From the NCBI RefSeq assembly GCF_017426705.2, contig NZ_CP147251.1, positions 1,278,501 through 1,342,500 of the forward strand: a stretch of DNA of 64,000 nucleotides, given 5' to 3'. Source of the stretch: Enterococcus sp. DIV2402. Its GTDB lineage: Bacteria > Bacillota > Bacilli > Lactobacillales > Enterococcaceae. A model generated the notes under the pieces. It was not told where the DNA came from, searched no databases, and saw nothing but the letters and a program-made list of their open reading frames with translations. A program made the position numbers and the translations under genes. Shown here in pieces: positions 54,310-63,619 of this stretch (the first letter of the stretch is position 1; every line of letters begins with the position of its first letter).

Positions 54310-55335
54310 GTGAAAAAAGCCTTACTTTATGGGAGTCTAATTGGTGCTGGTATTGGATTTTATGCGTTATTCCGCAATCGACCAGAAACCATTGCTATTG
54401 AAGAGGAGCTCCCGTTTGATGAACAAGGACTACTTAAAACGACGACAGAAGATATTTTTTTGGTCGCATCAGATGGTCTACCATTAGCATTAAGTGTCGT
54501 GCGCCCAGCTTATCGTCCAGTAAAAGCTGTTGTTCAAATAATTCATGGTATTTTGGAGCATCGGAAACGTTATTTAGATTTTGCCCATCATTTAGCAGAA
54601 AATGGGTATGCCGTAGTCATCAGTGACAACCGTGGCCATGGTCAATCAATTAACGAGCAGTTTGTTTTAGGATATATGCCTAGTACAGATCGGATGGTTG
54701 AGGACCAAGCCAATATTACAACATTTATTAAACAGCGATTTGCAAATAAACCAGTCTATTTATATGGTCATTCGTTTGGTTCAATGGTAGCTCGCGTCTA
54801 TTTACAAGAACATGATGCCGAAATTGATAAATTACTATTAACTGGAACCGTACAATACGAAAAAAATGTAAAATTAGCATGTGTAATTGCTGAAATAGCT
54901 AATAAAGTAGCTGGCGAGCATAGTTTTTCATGGATTTTGAAGAAATTATCTGATTTTGGCTCAGACGACAAAACCTGGTTAACCTCTAATGAGGAGCATG
55001 TAGAAAAAGCGATGAATGATCCTTGGATGATTCCAGGATATGACAATCGAGGGGTAGCGACTATTTGGCAAACAAACCGTGAACTAAAAAGACAAGTTAA
55101 ATTTGCCTGTCAGCATCCAGAATTACCAATTTTAAGTATTACTGGTGCGGAAGATTGGGATATTACAGGTGGTGAACAAGGTTTACTTGATACAGAAAAT
55201 ACATTAAGACAAATCGGTTATCGTAATATTGATATTATCGATTTACCACAAATGAAACATGAAGTTCTCAATGAAATCGAAAATAAACTAGTGTATCAAT
55301 TAATTGTAGATTTCTTTGAAGGGAGTTTAAAATGA
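54310..55335 (+). CDS. Alpha/beta hydrolase (monoacylglycerol lipase-like), 341 aa
   Basis: Serine hydrolase of the lysophospholipase/monoacylglycerol lipase type: oxyanion HGILEHRKRY (about 80-89), nucleophile S155 in YGHSFGSM, catalytic Asp in TGAEDWD and His in QMKHEVLNE. A short N-terminal hydrophobic stretch (about 4-20) may be an uncleaved anchor. GTG start with AGGAGGA before. Overlaps the GNAT gene by 4 nt. Confidence 0.88.
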   Translation: MKKALLYGSLIGAGIGFYALFRNRPETIAIEEELPFDEQGLLKTTTEDIFLVASDGLPLALSVVRPAYRPVKAVVQIIHGILEHRKRYLDFAHHLAENGYAVVISDNRGHGQSINEQFVLGYMPSTDRMVEDQANITTFIKQRFANKPVYLYGHSFGSMVARVYLQEHDAEIDKLLLTGTVQYEKNVKLACVIAEIANKVAGEHSFSWILKKLSDFGSDDKTWLTSNEEHVEKAMNDPWMIPGYDNRGVATIWQTNRELKRQVKFACQHPELPILSITGAEDWDITGGEQGLLDTENTLRQIGYRNIDIIDLPQMKHEVLNEIENKLVYQLIVDFFEGSLK

Positions 55336-55769
55336 ATATTCATTTAATTAGTAAGCGTGAAGCGCAACTTACGTGTTTAGTTGCTGTTTGGGAATCGGCA
55401 GTCCGAGCGACACATTTATTTTTGACAGAAGCTGATATTAAAGAATTAGTGCCCGAAGTGAAACAAGGATTGCTAGCAATTGATACGTTGCTTGGCGTGT
55501 ATGAAGAACAACAACTTGTTGGTTTTTTAGGAATTCAAAATGAAAAAATCGAAATGTTATTTATTGATAATGACTATCGTGGTAAAGGTTATGGTAAAAA
55601 ATTAATAGAAGCAGCTTTAGAGAACTACGTGATTCATTGGGTGGATGTGAATGAACAAAACCCAGAAGCACTTGGCTTTTATCAACATATGGGGTTTGAT
55701 ATAATGCAACGCTCAGACATGGATGAGCAAGGACGTCCGTTTCCCATTTTACATTTAAAAAAAGCGTAG
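55332..55769 (+). CDS. GNAT-family N-acetyltransferase, 145 aa
   Basis: GNAT fold with the acetyl-CoA P-loop motif DYRGKGYGKKLIE (about 83-95), preceded by strand IEMLFID and followed by VNEQNPEALGFYQHMGF, the substrate-side motif B. Similar in size to YafP/YhhY-like enzymes. Coupled to the hydrolase gene; acetyl acceptor unknown. ATG inside the last codons of the hydrolase gene. Confidence 0.88.
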   Translation: MNIHLISKREAQLTCLVAVWESAVRATHLFLTEADIKELVPEVKQGLLAIDTLLGVYEEQQLVGFLGIQNEKIEMLFIDNDYRGKGYGKKLIEAALENYVIHWVDVNEQNPEALGFYQHMGFDIMQRSDMDEQGRPFPILHLKKA

Positions 55770-55790
55770 TAAGTCTATCTAACCGTAACT

Positions 55791-55858
55791 AACTGAACTA
55801 TAAACGAGTGTTCTATGATTCAATAGAATGAATGTCACTCACTATAGTTCAGTTGTTT
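55791..55858 (+). terminator. Long nested hairpin, probable terminator
   Basis: Outer stem AACTGAACTATA / TATAGTTCAGTT, inner arms GAGTG/CACTC and CTAT/ATAG, then TG(T)3-rich tail. Confidence 0.65.
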
Positions 55859-55903
55859 GTATTTATTTCACAGATAGTTCCTCTCTAAATTTTCTTAAGT
55901 TTT

Positions 55904-55932
55904 TTGCTTTTCAATTTTTGATATGACATAAT
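55904..55932 (+). promoter_or_regulatory. Promoter of the PBP gene
   Basis: TTGCTT (55904-55909), 17 bp, CATAAT (55927-55932). Confidence 0.6.
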
Positions 55933-55959
55933 TAATGGAAAAGAAAGTGGGGAAAACGA

Positions 55960-57975
55960 ATGACATCAAAGAAAATAGCAATGATTGTCGGGACCATTGT
56001 TGCCATTGGCGCACTTGGTGGAGGGACTTATTGGTATTTCCAAGGAACAAAAGAACGAGAAGTTAAACAACTAGCCGATAACTACGTTGAAGCGTTAGAA
56101 AAGGGTTCTTATGAAAAAATGGTCGAGAGTTTCAATTCAACTTCTATTAAAAACAGTGGCTACACAAAAGAAGAAGTACTCGATAAATATCAACTTATTT
56201 TTTCTGCATTACATACGGATAACGCCAAAGTTTCTGATGTGAAAATTAAAAAAAATAAAGAAGAATATACGATCTCTTATACAGTGTCTTTTGATACTTT
56301 ATTAGGTAAGTTAGAAGATGTTGCATACCAAACAACGGTAGAATTTGTGGATAATCAACCTGTCATCGATTGGGCACCTAGTCTGATTTTCCCACAAATG
56401 GAAGGAAAAGATAAAATTAATATCCAAGAGGATCCTGCAGAACGAGGAGAAATTGTGGATCGCAATGGTGAAAAGTTAGCAACGAATCGTGACTATCAAC
56501 AATTAGGTTTAAACCCTAGTAAGCTAGGAGACGGAGAAGAAAAAGAACAACGTTTGCAGGCAATTAGTGAAGCATTTTCAGTTTCCGTCGATCAATTAAA
56601 AGAACGTTTATCGCCAGAATGGGCAACGGGAGATGTATTTGTCCCTGTGAAAATTTTATATGGCAATGAAGAAAGTAATCCGTTAAAAGATTTGCCAGAA
56701 GGAGCGGTCATTGGTCACGTCAATAAGCGTTATTATCCGTTAAAAGAGGCCGCGGCTCATTTAATTGGTTATGTGAGCCAAGTCACGCAAGAAGATATCG
56801 AAAAAGACGCAACTTTAGATGAAACAGCTGTGATTGGAAAAGCTGGTCTAGAAGCAACTTTTGATAAACAACTACGTGGCGAATCAGGTGGACAAATTGA
56901 AATTTTGACGGAAGAAGGCGAAGTAAAAGCGGTTTTATTAGAAAAAGAACGTAAAAATGCTGACCCCTTAAAATTGACTCTAGATGCTAAAGTTCAAGAA
57001 ACAGCCTTTAAAAATCTAGACAATGCACCTGGTTCTACAGTAATCATGCAACCACAAACCGGTGATTTATTAGCGACAGTTAGCTCACCTTCTTACGATC
57101 CCAATAAAATGATGTTGGGAATGACTCAAAAAGAATACGATGCATATGCGAACGATGAAAAATTACCGTTCATGACTCGTTTTACGAACCGTTATGCACC
57201 TGGTTCCACATTTAAAGTCATTACGGGAGCAATTGGGCTAGATGAAGGCATTATTAAACCAGAAGAAGAATTAGCGATTTCAGGATTAAAATGGCAAAAA
57301 GATCAAAGTTGGGGTTCGTATGAAGTGACTCGCGTCAAAGAAGCTTCGCCAATTAATTTGGAGAAAGCGCTCGTTTATTCCGATAATATCTATTTCGCAC
57401 AAAAAACTCTAGAGCTGGGTGAAGATAAATTCAGAGAAGGCTTGTCTCGTTTTATTTTTGATGAAGAGTTGGATTTGCCTTTCTATATGGAACCAGCGTC
57501 TCTTTCTAATGAAAAATCTTTTTCAACGGATATTCTGTTAGCTGATACAGGGTATGGTCAAGGAGAACTACTCATTTCGCCTATCCAGCAAGCAGCGATG
57601 TATAGTGTTTTTATGAATGATGGCCAATTAACTTATCCACGCTTAATGGATTATCAAAAGACGGAGGTCAAAGAAAACGTGATTTCCAAAGAAGCTGCAA
57701 CAACCATCTTAGCTGATTTGGTGCACAGCGTTTCGGATGAAGAAGGCTATGTCCATCAATTTTATAATCCTGATTTTGTGTTAGCTGCAAAAACAGGAAC
57801 GGCAGAAATCAAAGAAAAACAAGATACAACTGGCATTGAAAATAGTTTCTTGTTATATTTTGATACTGAAAACAAACAATTTATGGGAATTACGATGGTG
57901 GAAGATTCTCGAGAAAATGGGACCGCTATTGAGCATAGCGACGATTTAGTGAAGTATTTAGAACAAGAGGAATAA
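55960..57975 (+). CDS. pbp5: Class B penicillin-binding protein, PBP4/PBP5 type, 671 aa
   Basis: Peptidoglycan transpeptidase anchored by one helix (about 6-27). A MecA-N NTF2-like domain (about 30-145), PBP dimerisation domain (150-320) and transpeptidase domain (345-671) with S416 in STFK, S474-D-N and K611-T-G. The MecA-N domain and length place it with PBP5 of Enterococcus faecium and PBP4 of E. faecalis, the low-affinity enzymes behind intrinsic cephalosporin tolerance. Its own promoter precedes it; no psr-like gene is next to it. Resistance level cannot be predicted from this reading. Confidence 0.93.
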   Translation: MTSKKIAMIVGTIVAIGALGGGTYWYFQGTKEREVKQLADNYVEALEKGSYEKMVESFNSTSIKNSGYTKEEVLDKYQLIFSALHTDNAKVSDVKIKKNKEEYTISYTVSFDTLLGKLEDVAYQTTVEFVDNQPVIDWAPSLIFPQMEGKDKINIQEDPAERGEIVDRNGEKLATNRDYQQLGLNPSKLGDGEEKEQRLQAISEAFSVSVDQLKERLSPEWATGDVFVPVKILYGNEESNPLKDLPEGAVIGHVNKRYYPLKEAAAHLIGYVSQVTQEDIEKDATLDETAVIGKAGLEATFDKQLRGESGGQIEILTEEGEVKAVLLEKERKNADPLKLTLDAKVQETAFKNLDNAPGSTVIMQPQTGDLLATVSSPSYDPNKMMLGMTQKEYDAYANDEKLPFMTRFTNRYAPGSTFKVITGAIGLDEGIIKPEEELAISGLKWQKDQSWGSYEVTRVKEASPINLEKALVYSDNIYFAQKTLELGEDKFREGLSRFIFDEELDLPFYMEPASLSNEKSFSTDILLADTGYGQGELLISPIQQAAMYSVFMNDGQLTYPRLMDYQKTEVKENVISKEAATTILADLVHSVSDEEGYVHQFYNPDFVLAAKTGTAEIKEKQDTTGIENSFLLYFDTENKQFMGITMVEDSRENGTAIEHSDDLVKYLEQEE

Positions 57976-58050
57976 TGGAAAAATATCTAATAACTTTTGT
58001 AGAAACAAATAGATCTAGAACAATCGGATCCTTCGAAGTTTTGTATCATT

Positions 58051-58172
58051 AAAAAGACTGTGATATCAGTACATTGAACAACTATCCAAACAATCTAGTG
58101 AGGCGTGCTACAATCTAGCAGCCCACTGTCTGACGGATTCGTTTTAATGTTTACTGATGTCACAGTCTTTTT
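58051..58172. terminator. Very long hairpin between converging genes
   Basis: 21-bp stem AAAAAGACTGTGATATCAGTA / TACTGATGTCACAGTCTTTTT (one G-T pair) enclosing about 80 nt. A-run on one side and T-run on the other make it a bidirectional terminator with an unusually large loop; an RNA element is possible. Confidence 0.7.
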
Positions 58173-58875
58173 ATAATTCTTTAACAAAATAAGTGAATAA
58201 TTGTTGTTCAGTTGCAAAAGCATTTCGAGTTAATTCTGGATGCCATTGAATAGCTAAAATTGGTAAATCGTTGGCCTCAATTCCTTCGATAATACCATCT
58301 GGTGCTTGAGCAATTACTGTAAAATTAGGGGCAACATTTTTGATAGTTTGATGATGATAGGAATTAACCGAATAATCTTCAGGTAAAAAAGTTGCCAAGC
58401 GACTATTCGCTTTAATTCGAACAAGATGCGTTTGCTTCGTCATTTCAGATTCTTGGACGTGTTTAATAGATGTGGGACCAAATAAAGAAATATCTTGGTG
58501 CAAACTGCCACCAAAAGCCACGTTTATTAGTTGCATGCCTCGACAAATCCCAAAAATTGGCTTTCCTTGCTTGATTGCTTCATCAATTAATTTTAATTCA
58601 AAAGCATCCCGTTTTTCATTAATTTCTTCTAAATAAGGATGAGGTTCTTGACCATATAATTTAGGATTGACATCATGTCCGCCTCCTAAAAGTAATTTAT
58701 CAATTCGTTGAATATATCTTTTTGCGTCTTCAGGTTGTCCAATAGGTAAGACTAGCGGCAATCCTCCAGCATCTTGAATGCCTTCTACAAAATTACGTGA
58801 GGTATAAGACAACCAAAACGTTTCGCCCATAGTCATCGTACGTTCATTACCAGCAATACCAATAATTGGTTTCAA
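58171..58875 (-). CDS. Gamma-glutamyl-gamma-aminobutyrate hydrolase-like class I amidotransferase, 234 aa
   Basis: Peptidase C26/PuuD-type hydrolase: nucleophile C111 in FGICRGMQLINVAFGG and H212/E214 in WHPE; GGGHDVNP forms the oxyanion region. Cleaves gamma-glutamyl amides. TTG start with AAGGAGG eight bases upstream on the minus strand. Followed after 59 nt by nothing on its strand downstream; the glyoxalase gene lies upstream. Polyamine catabolism is the textbook role, but other gamma-glutamyl substrates are possible. Confidence 0.9.
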   Translation of the reverse strand: MKPIIGIAGNERTMTMGETFWLSYTSRNFVEGIQDAGGLPLVLPIGQPEDAKRYIQRIDKLLLGGGHDVNPKLYGQEPHPYLEEINEKRDAFELKLIDEAIKQGKPIFGICRGMQLINVAFGGSLHQDISLFGPTSIKHVQESEMTKQTHLVRIKANSRLATFLPEDYSVNSYHHQTIKNVAPNFTVIAQAPDGIIEGIEANDLPILAIQWHPELTRNAFATEQQLFTYFVKEL

Positions 58876-58934
58876 ATGCCAAACCTCCTTGATAAAAAAT
58901 AACTCCTTCTAATCAGTAGAAGGAGTTGTGCGAA

Positions 58935-59309
58935 TTAGCGTTCGCGGATAACTTCAATTTTGTATCCATCTGGATCAATGATGAAATAATATGAAGGAGG
59001 AACTCCTGGTAAACCTTTTAAATCAGTTACGTTAAAGCCTGCTTCTTTGTGTTTAGCATGTAAGCCTTCCACATCATCAGATGAAATAGCAATATGGCCA
59101 TAACCATCACCTAGATCATATCCCGGATGATCATAATTGTAAGTCAATTCTAGTTCATAGTCATCTCCAGGTAATGTTAGATAAACTAATGTGAATTTTG
59201 CATCTGGGAAATCGCGACGACGGCTTTCTTCAAAACCAAATGCTTTTGTATAGAAGTCTAAAGATGCTTCTAAATCTTTTACGCGTACACATGTGTGTGC
59301 CATTTTCAT
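58935..59309 (-). CDS. gloA: Lactoylglutathione lyase / glyoxalase I (VOC family), 124 aa
   Basis: Two beta-alpha-beta-beta-beta modules of the VOC fold. Metal ligands are visible as the first-strand His (MAHTCVRV), E in ELELTYN, H in GHIAIS and E in GYKIEVI. Detoxifies methylglyoxal with glutathione or another thiol. The start is set at the ATG 59309, eleven bases after AAAGGA; two ATGs at 59321 and 59318 are too close to that site. Standard length. Confidence 0.9.
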   Translation of the reverse strand: MKMAHTCVRVKDLEASLDFYTKAFGFEESRRRDFPDAKFTLVYLTLPGDDYELELTYNYDHPGYDLGDGYGHIAISSDDVEGLHAKHKEAGFNVTDLKGLPGVPPSYYFIIDPDGYKIEVIRER

Positions 59310-59476
59310 AAATGTCATCATCCTTTCTTATTTCAATATGTTTATCATAACATATCAGTTTTTTATTGATAAGAAAACTGTCCCATTTTTTTGCAAATTT
59401 TCCTTAACGCTGAAACTTGTCTGCAAGTCAACTATCCGTTACAATCAAAAGAAAACAGTTTTACAAGGAGGATAAA

Positions 59477-59920
59477 ATGGAAAAGCCGATTTTTGGAAAA
59501 AAAGAAATTAATAAGGTTTACAAACCGCGTTTTGGTGCCTATGTTGTGATTCATCGAGAAAACAAACAAGAAATTATTATTGTTCAAGCGCCAAATGGAG
59601 CCTACTTTTTACCTGGTGGTGAAATCGAACAAGGAGAAAACCATTTACAAGCCATTAATCGGGAAATGCTAGAAGAGGTTGGTTTTGAGGTGAAAGTAGG
59701 GAATTATTTAGGAGAAGCACTTGAATATTTCTATTCCAGCCATCGCGATACCTATTATGAACATCCAGGCTATTTTTATGTTGTGGATGAATGGGAAAAA
59801 GTAGCTGAACCAACAGAAACTACCAACGAGCTTGCTTGGGTAACACCAGCAGATGCGATGTTGTTATTAAAACGTGGCAGTCATCGTTGGGCAGTACAAG
59901 AATGGTTGAAAGAAGAATAA
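59477..59920 (+). CDS. Nudix hydrolase, 147 aa
   Basis: Nudix box GGEIEQGENHLQAINREMLEEVGF fits GX5EX7REUXEEXGU (shown in positions about 54-76), followed by a beta-rich end. Removes nucleotides or their derivatives by pyrophosphate cleavage; substrate not readable. AAGGAGG precedes ATG 59477. Confidence 0.9.
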   Translation: MEKPIFGKKEINKVYKPRFGAYVVIHRENKQEIIIVQAPNGAYFLPGGEIEQGENHLQAINREMLEEVGFEVKVGNYLGEALEYFYSSHRDTYYEHPGYFYVVDEWEKVAEPTETTNELAWVTPADAMLLLKRGSHRWAVQEWLKEE

Positions 59921-59928
59921 AAATAAAC

Positions 59929-59962
59929 CCGCAAACTTTTTTTATAGGTTTGCGGATTTTTG
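59929..59962. terminator. Terminator, Nudix gene / HAD gene
   Basis: CCGCAAAC / GTTTGCGG stem with an AT-rich loop; T-run on both strands between converging genes. Confidence 0.82.
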
Positions 59963-59963
59963 T

Positions 59964-60779
59964 TTAGTTATTTAATATATATTGTTTAATCGCTTCGGCA
60001 ACACCATGCTCATCATTTGAGGCAGTAATAATATCTGCAACGTTTTTAACATTTTCAGTTGCATTGGCCATTGCAATACCTAAGCCAGCATATTCAATCA
60101 TTGTAACGTCATTTTCGTTGTCCCCTAATGCCATAACTTCTGAACTATCTAAACCTAAATGAGTAGCTAAACGTTCTAGAGCAGCACCTTTATGAACTTC
60201 TTTATTTAAAATCTCTAAGAAGAATGGCGTGCTTTTAACCACGGTATATTTTTCCATAAAGCTTTTTGGAATAAGTGGGATAATTTCATCTAAGAGTGCT
60301 GGTTCATCAATCATCATCATTTTGATAATTGACAATTCTTCGGTCATTTCTTCTGGTGTTCGATATTTTAATGGCATATTCACTAAAGATGCTTCATGAA
60401 TAGTATACGGACTAATATCTCGATTAGAAGTATACATGGTATCTTCTGTTTCAGTGTGCAAATGAACACCTAATTTACGGGCTAGTAATTCGATTTCTAG
60501 ATAATCATCATGGCTTAAACCGAATTTTGAAACGATTTCCTTATCATGTGTGCGTTGAACAAGTGAACCGTTGTATGTGATAACATAGTCGTTCCCGCTA
60601 AATAAATCCAACTCTTCTAATAAAGATTCGACTCCGGTTAAAGGACGTCCGGTACATAAAACAATTTTAACGCCTTGCGCTTCTGCTTGTTTTAAAGCTG
60701 TGTGCACCTCATTTGTTAATTGATGGTGACTATTCAATAGGGTCCCATCGATGTCGATAGCAATTAATTTAATTGACAT
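59964..60779 (-). CDS. Cof-type HAD-IIB phosphatase (YidA-like), 271 aa
   Basis: HAD hydrolase: motif I AIDIDGTLLNS with nucleophile Asp, motif II LCTGRP, motif III Lys in KGAALERLA, motif IV GDNENDVTMI. Large C2B cap. Acts on sugar phosphates or similar. The start is 60779 (SIKLIAIDIDG) with AGGAGG in front; a longer frame to 60884 runs into the HD-domain gene and is rejected. Lies 13 nt after the HD gene. Confidence 0.92.
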   Translation of the reverse strand: MSIKLIAIDIDGTLLNSHHQLTNEVHTALKQAEAQGVKIVLCTGRPLTGVESLLEELDLFSGNDYVITYNGSLVQRTHDKEIVSKFGLSHDDYLEIELLARKLGVHLHTETEDTMYTSNRDISPYTIHEASLVNMPLKYRTPEEMTEELSIIKMMMIDEPALLDEIIPLIPKSFMEKYTVVKSTPFFLEILNKEVHKGAALERLATHLGLDSSEVMALGDNENDVTMIEYAGLGIAMANATENVKNVADIITASNDEHGVAEAIKQYILNN

Positions 60780-60792
60780 GTTTTCCTCCTTG

Positions 60793-62151
60793 TTATTCAA
60801 CCAATTCGCCATTATGAATATGATTAGCGAATTGTTGATATGACTCTCCAAATAAATCATAGTTGTCTTGGGTCGATTGGTCAACCATTTCTTTAGGAAA
60901 ATAAAAACGGTGGTCGCCTTGTTCTTGACCAGCTAAAGCTTTGACTAGTGGGCTAACTTTTGATAATTCAACCAAGGTCCCATCTTTTTGTTGCAATTCA
61001 ATTTGTGTACGATGTTTGTCATGCTTAGGATGATAAAAATCATAAGGTAAATCAAAGTTAGAATTAATCCCTGTATAATATTTAGCATTAAAGCCGACTT
61101 CAGATACAATAGCTTTCATTTTATCAATTAACGGCATTTGTGTATCTGGATAGAAACGACAAGATTTAAAAGGTTTCCGATTTAAAAAGCGAACAGCCAA
61201 ATCATTTAAGATTGGGTCATTACTATCTAGCCAATGATTGAAGTACGTGTTCAAGACGCCATCATCTAAGCGCAGGTAATCTTCTAAGGAAAAATTTTCC
61301 TCCAAAAACGGTAACAAAAGCTGTGACGTCTTCTCAAAAAATCGAGGATCTTTTTTATATAAGACATGCGCACGATGAAGAAGATGTTCTAGGACAACTT
61401 CCATTCCACGCGATGTTGCATGGAAATAGATTTGTACATACATTTGATAGCGACTGACAATGTAGTCTTCCACGGCATGCATGCCATTTATTGAAAAAGC
61501 AAGACCACCTTTGTATGGACGAATGACGCGCAAAATACGTGTTAAATCAAAAGTTCCATATTCTGTTCCTGTAAAATAGGCATCTCGCAACAAATAATCC
61601 ATTCGGTCAGCATCGATTTGACTTGAAATCATTTGCACCACTTGAGGGTTAGGATAAGTTTTCATAATAACGCTAGCAACTTTTTCAGGAAAACCGTCTT
61701 CCACGCGATTTAAAATTTGATAGATTTCAGTATCAGGAGATGTGATAATTTCAACGGTAATAGCTTCGTGATTCGTATGAAAAATATGCTCAAAGGTGTG
61801 TGAATAAGGCCCATGACCCACATCGTGGAGCAAGGCGGCACACAAAGCGATTAGACGTTCTGAATCATCCCAACCATCAATAAGTTGATCTATTGAATAA
61901 TTTCGTTTAAAGACATCACAAATTCGGCGAGTAATCTCATAAACGCCTAACGAATGGGAAAAACGACTATGTTCAGCGCCATGAAAAGTGAACGAAGAAG
62001 TTCCTAGTTGTTTAATGCGACGGAGACGTTGGAATTCTTTCGCATTAATTAAATCCCAGATTACTTGATGTTGGACGTGGACATATTGGTGGACAGGATC
62101 ACGAAATACTTTTTCTATAGGTAATTTTCGAAATTTATAGGGAATAGCCAT
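60793..62151 (-). CDS. HD-domain phosphohydrolase (YwfO/dGTPase-like), 452 aa
   Basis: HD superfamily with early His (EHSRFSHSLG), then ALLHDVGHGPYSHTFEH (catalytic H-D pair about 109-110) and DADRMDYLLRDA for the second metal Asp. Homologous to B. subtilis YwfO and to SAMHD1-like dNTP hydrolases. The gene before it is LipL-type, the same neighbour order as ywfL-ywfO in Bacillus. AAAGGAG is seven bases before ATG 62151; ATG 62154 is also possible. Overlaps the lipL gene by 17 nt. Confidence 0.92.
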   Translation of the reverse strand: MAIPYKFRKLPIEKVFRDPVHQYVHVQHQVIWDLINAKEFQRLRRIKQLGTSSFTFHGAEHSRFSHSLGVYEITRRICDVFKRNYSIDQLIDGWDDSERLIALCAALLHDVGHGPYSHTFEHIFHTNHEAITVEIITSPDTEIYQILNRVEDGFPEKVASVIMKTYPNPQVVQMISSQIDADRMDYLLRDAYFTGTEYGTFDLTRILRVIRPYKGGLAFSINGMHAVEDYIVSRYQMYVQIYFHATSRGMEVVLEHLLHRAHVLYKKDPRFFEKTSQLLLPFLEENFSLEDYLRLDDGVLNTYFNHWLDSNDPILNDLAVRFLNRKPFKSCRFYPDTQMPLIDKMKAIVSEVGFNAKYYTGINSNFDLPYDFYHPKHDKHRTQIELQQKDGTLVELSKVSPLVKALAGQEQGDHRFYFPKEMVDQSTQDNYDLFGESYQQFANHIHNGELVE

Positions 62152-62950
62152 CATGTAACTCCTTTATTTGTAAATTGCGTTGTTTCATACTAGCTAATTT
62201 TTTTTCTAGTAATTCAGCATGCAACGCTTCTTTGACCCAATGCAGCGGATCAATAGCTGTAGGTTGAATATTTAGTGTTTGGATGAATCGTTCTTTTGTT
62301 TGCTGAATCGACATTGGTTGTCCTAGTGCTGTTTCAATGGTTGTCATACAAGCGGGATCAACGGCCGGATAGCCATCTGTCCCAAATTTTTCTTTTAGGC
62401 TTTGTTGATAGAAATTACGGACAACTTCGCCACGTTGATGTTGATTGCCATTAACACTGAGATACATCATAACTGCCACGCCATTTTTGACTCGTCGTTG
62501 AGCAATGCCAGCAATTTTTTTTCCATCAATACTCAAGTCAAAGGTTCCTGGGCAATAAGAATTACTAATTTCATAAGCAGCTACCTTTAATTCGGGAAAT
62601 GCTTGCTGCGTTAAGTCCATCATTTGTTCGTAGGCACTATCAGTCGTAGTATGTTCTTCTCTAGGAAAAATCAGTGAGACATTTAAGACACCTTTATCTG
62701 CAATGACACCTAAGCCACCAGAATTTCTGACGACTGATTGATAATTATCTTGAAAAACCTGTGACAAACCTTGTTGTAGATGAGGAACACGCGTATCTTT
62801 CATTCCTAAAATAAATGTTTGGTCACATTGCCAAAAATGAATCATTTCTTGTGAGGTTGCACTAGCATGTTCCGTAAAGACATCTGTTAAGGCAAAGGGA
62901 AGATACGCATTGTTTTCCGTAAATATTGCTTGATCGAATAATTGCTTCAT
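62135..62950 (-). CDS. lipL: Octanoyl-[GcvH]:protein N-octanoyltransferase (LipL-like), 271 aa
   Basis: Biotin/lipoate ligase fold: VRNSGGLGVIADKGVLNVSL (about 74-93), catalytic C133 in SYCPGTFDLSIDGKKIAG with K145 in the same stretch, QRRVKNG. The active-site Cys and lack of an ATP-using AMP site are LipL features (amidotransferase moving octanoyl or lipoyl from GcvH to E2 proteins). Weak ribosome binding site AAGGGA. First gene of the lipL-HD-HAD unit. Confidence 0.88.
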   Translation of the reverse strand: MKQLFDQAIFTENNAYLPFALTDVFTEHASATSQEMIHFWQCDQTFILGMKDTRVPHLQQGLSQVFQDNYQSVVRNSGGLGVIADKGVLNVSLIFPREEHTTTDSAYEQMMDLTQQAFPELKVAAYEISNSYCPGTFDLSIDGKKIAGIAQRRVKNGVAVMMYLSVNGNQHQRGEVVRNFYQQSLKEKFGTDGYPAVDPACMTTIETALGQPMSIQQTKERFIQTLNIQPTAIDPLHWVKEALHAELLEKKLASMKQRNLQIKELHDGYSL

Positions 62951-63098
62951 GGATATTTCCCTTCTTTAATAAATTGTTTTCTTTTATTATATACGAAAAA
63001 ATTTTGAAAACACGTGAAAAACATCCAAACAGTTTGTTTTATTGACAAATATGCTGAAAATGTGAACAATATAAAAGAATAGTATAGGAGGGAAGAAT

Positions 63099-63533
63099 GT
63101 GGATTTAACTAAAGGAATACCTGTTGCCATTCGCTTGAAAACAGAAGTAACCCAAAACAATGAATTACAAGAATTTTTATTTGAACTATCTGGACAAGTT
63201 GTCAAGATGGGAGATACGCTTTATATCCGTTATAAAGAAGTTCAAGAAGATCAATCTGAAGTGCCTGTTACAATGAAGCTTTCACCTGATGGCACCATTC
63301 AATTGATTCGTTCTGGCGAAATGCGTCTGCGTTTAAAATTTGTTTATCGAGAAAAAGCAGATACGAGTTATCAAACTCCATATGGCGTGATGTTTTTCAG
63401 TACATACACCAATAATCTTCATTTTAGTTTAAAAGACCAACCGACTTCTGGGAAAGTGTCTATTGATTACGATTTATTTACAGCAGGCGATAAAATCGGT
63501 GAGTATAAACTCTCATTAGAATTTACTGCTTGA
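63099..63533 (+). CDS. DUF1934 (YwiB-like) beta-barrel protein, 144 aa
   Basis: All-beta, calycin-like small protein of the DUF1934 family: MDLTKGIPVAIRLKTEV start, a repeated strand pattern and YGVMFFSTYTNNLHF, with IDYDLFTAGDKIGEYKLSL at the end. GTG start at 63099 six bases after GGAGGG; an overlapping ATG at 63097 is out of frame. Lies before rpoE as in other enterococci. Function unknown. Confidence 0.88.
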   Translation: MDLTKGIPVAIRLKTEVTQNNELQEFLFELSGQVVKMGDTLYIRYKEVQEDQSEVPVTMKLSPDGTIQLIRSGEMRLRLKFVYREKADTSYQTPYGVMFFSTYTNNLHFSLKDQPTSGKVSIDYDLFTAGDKIGEYKLSLEFTA

Positions 63534-63619
63534 TTTTTGATGTTTTTTATCAGAATAAATTGCTTTTTTGCAAACATTTTTGTATGATTAGACGTAGACT
63601 GTGAAAGGACGTGTCCCGA

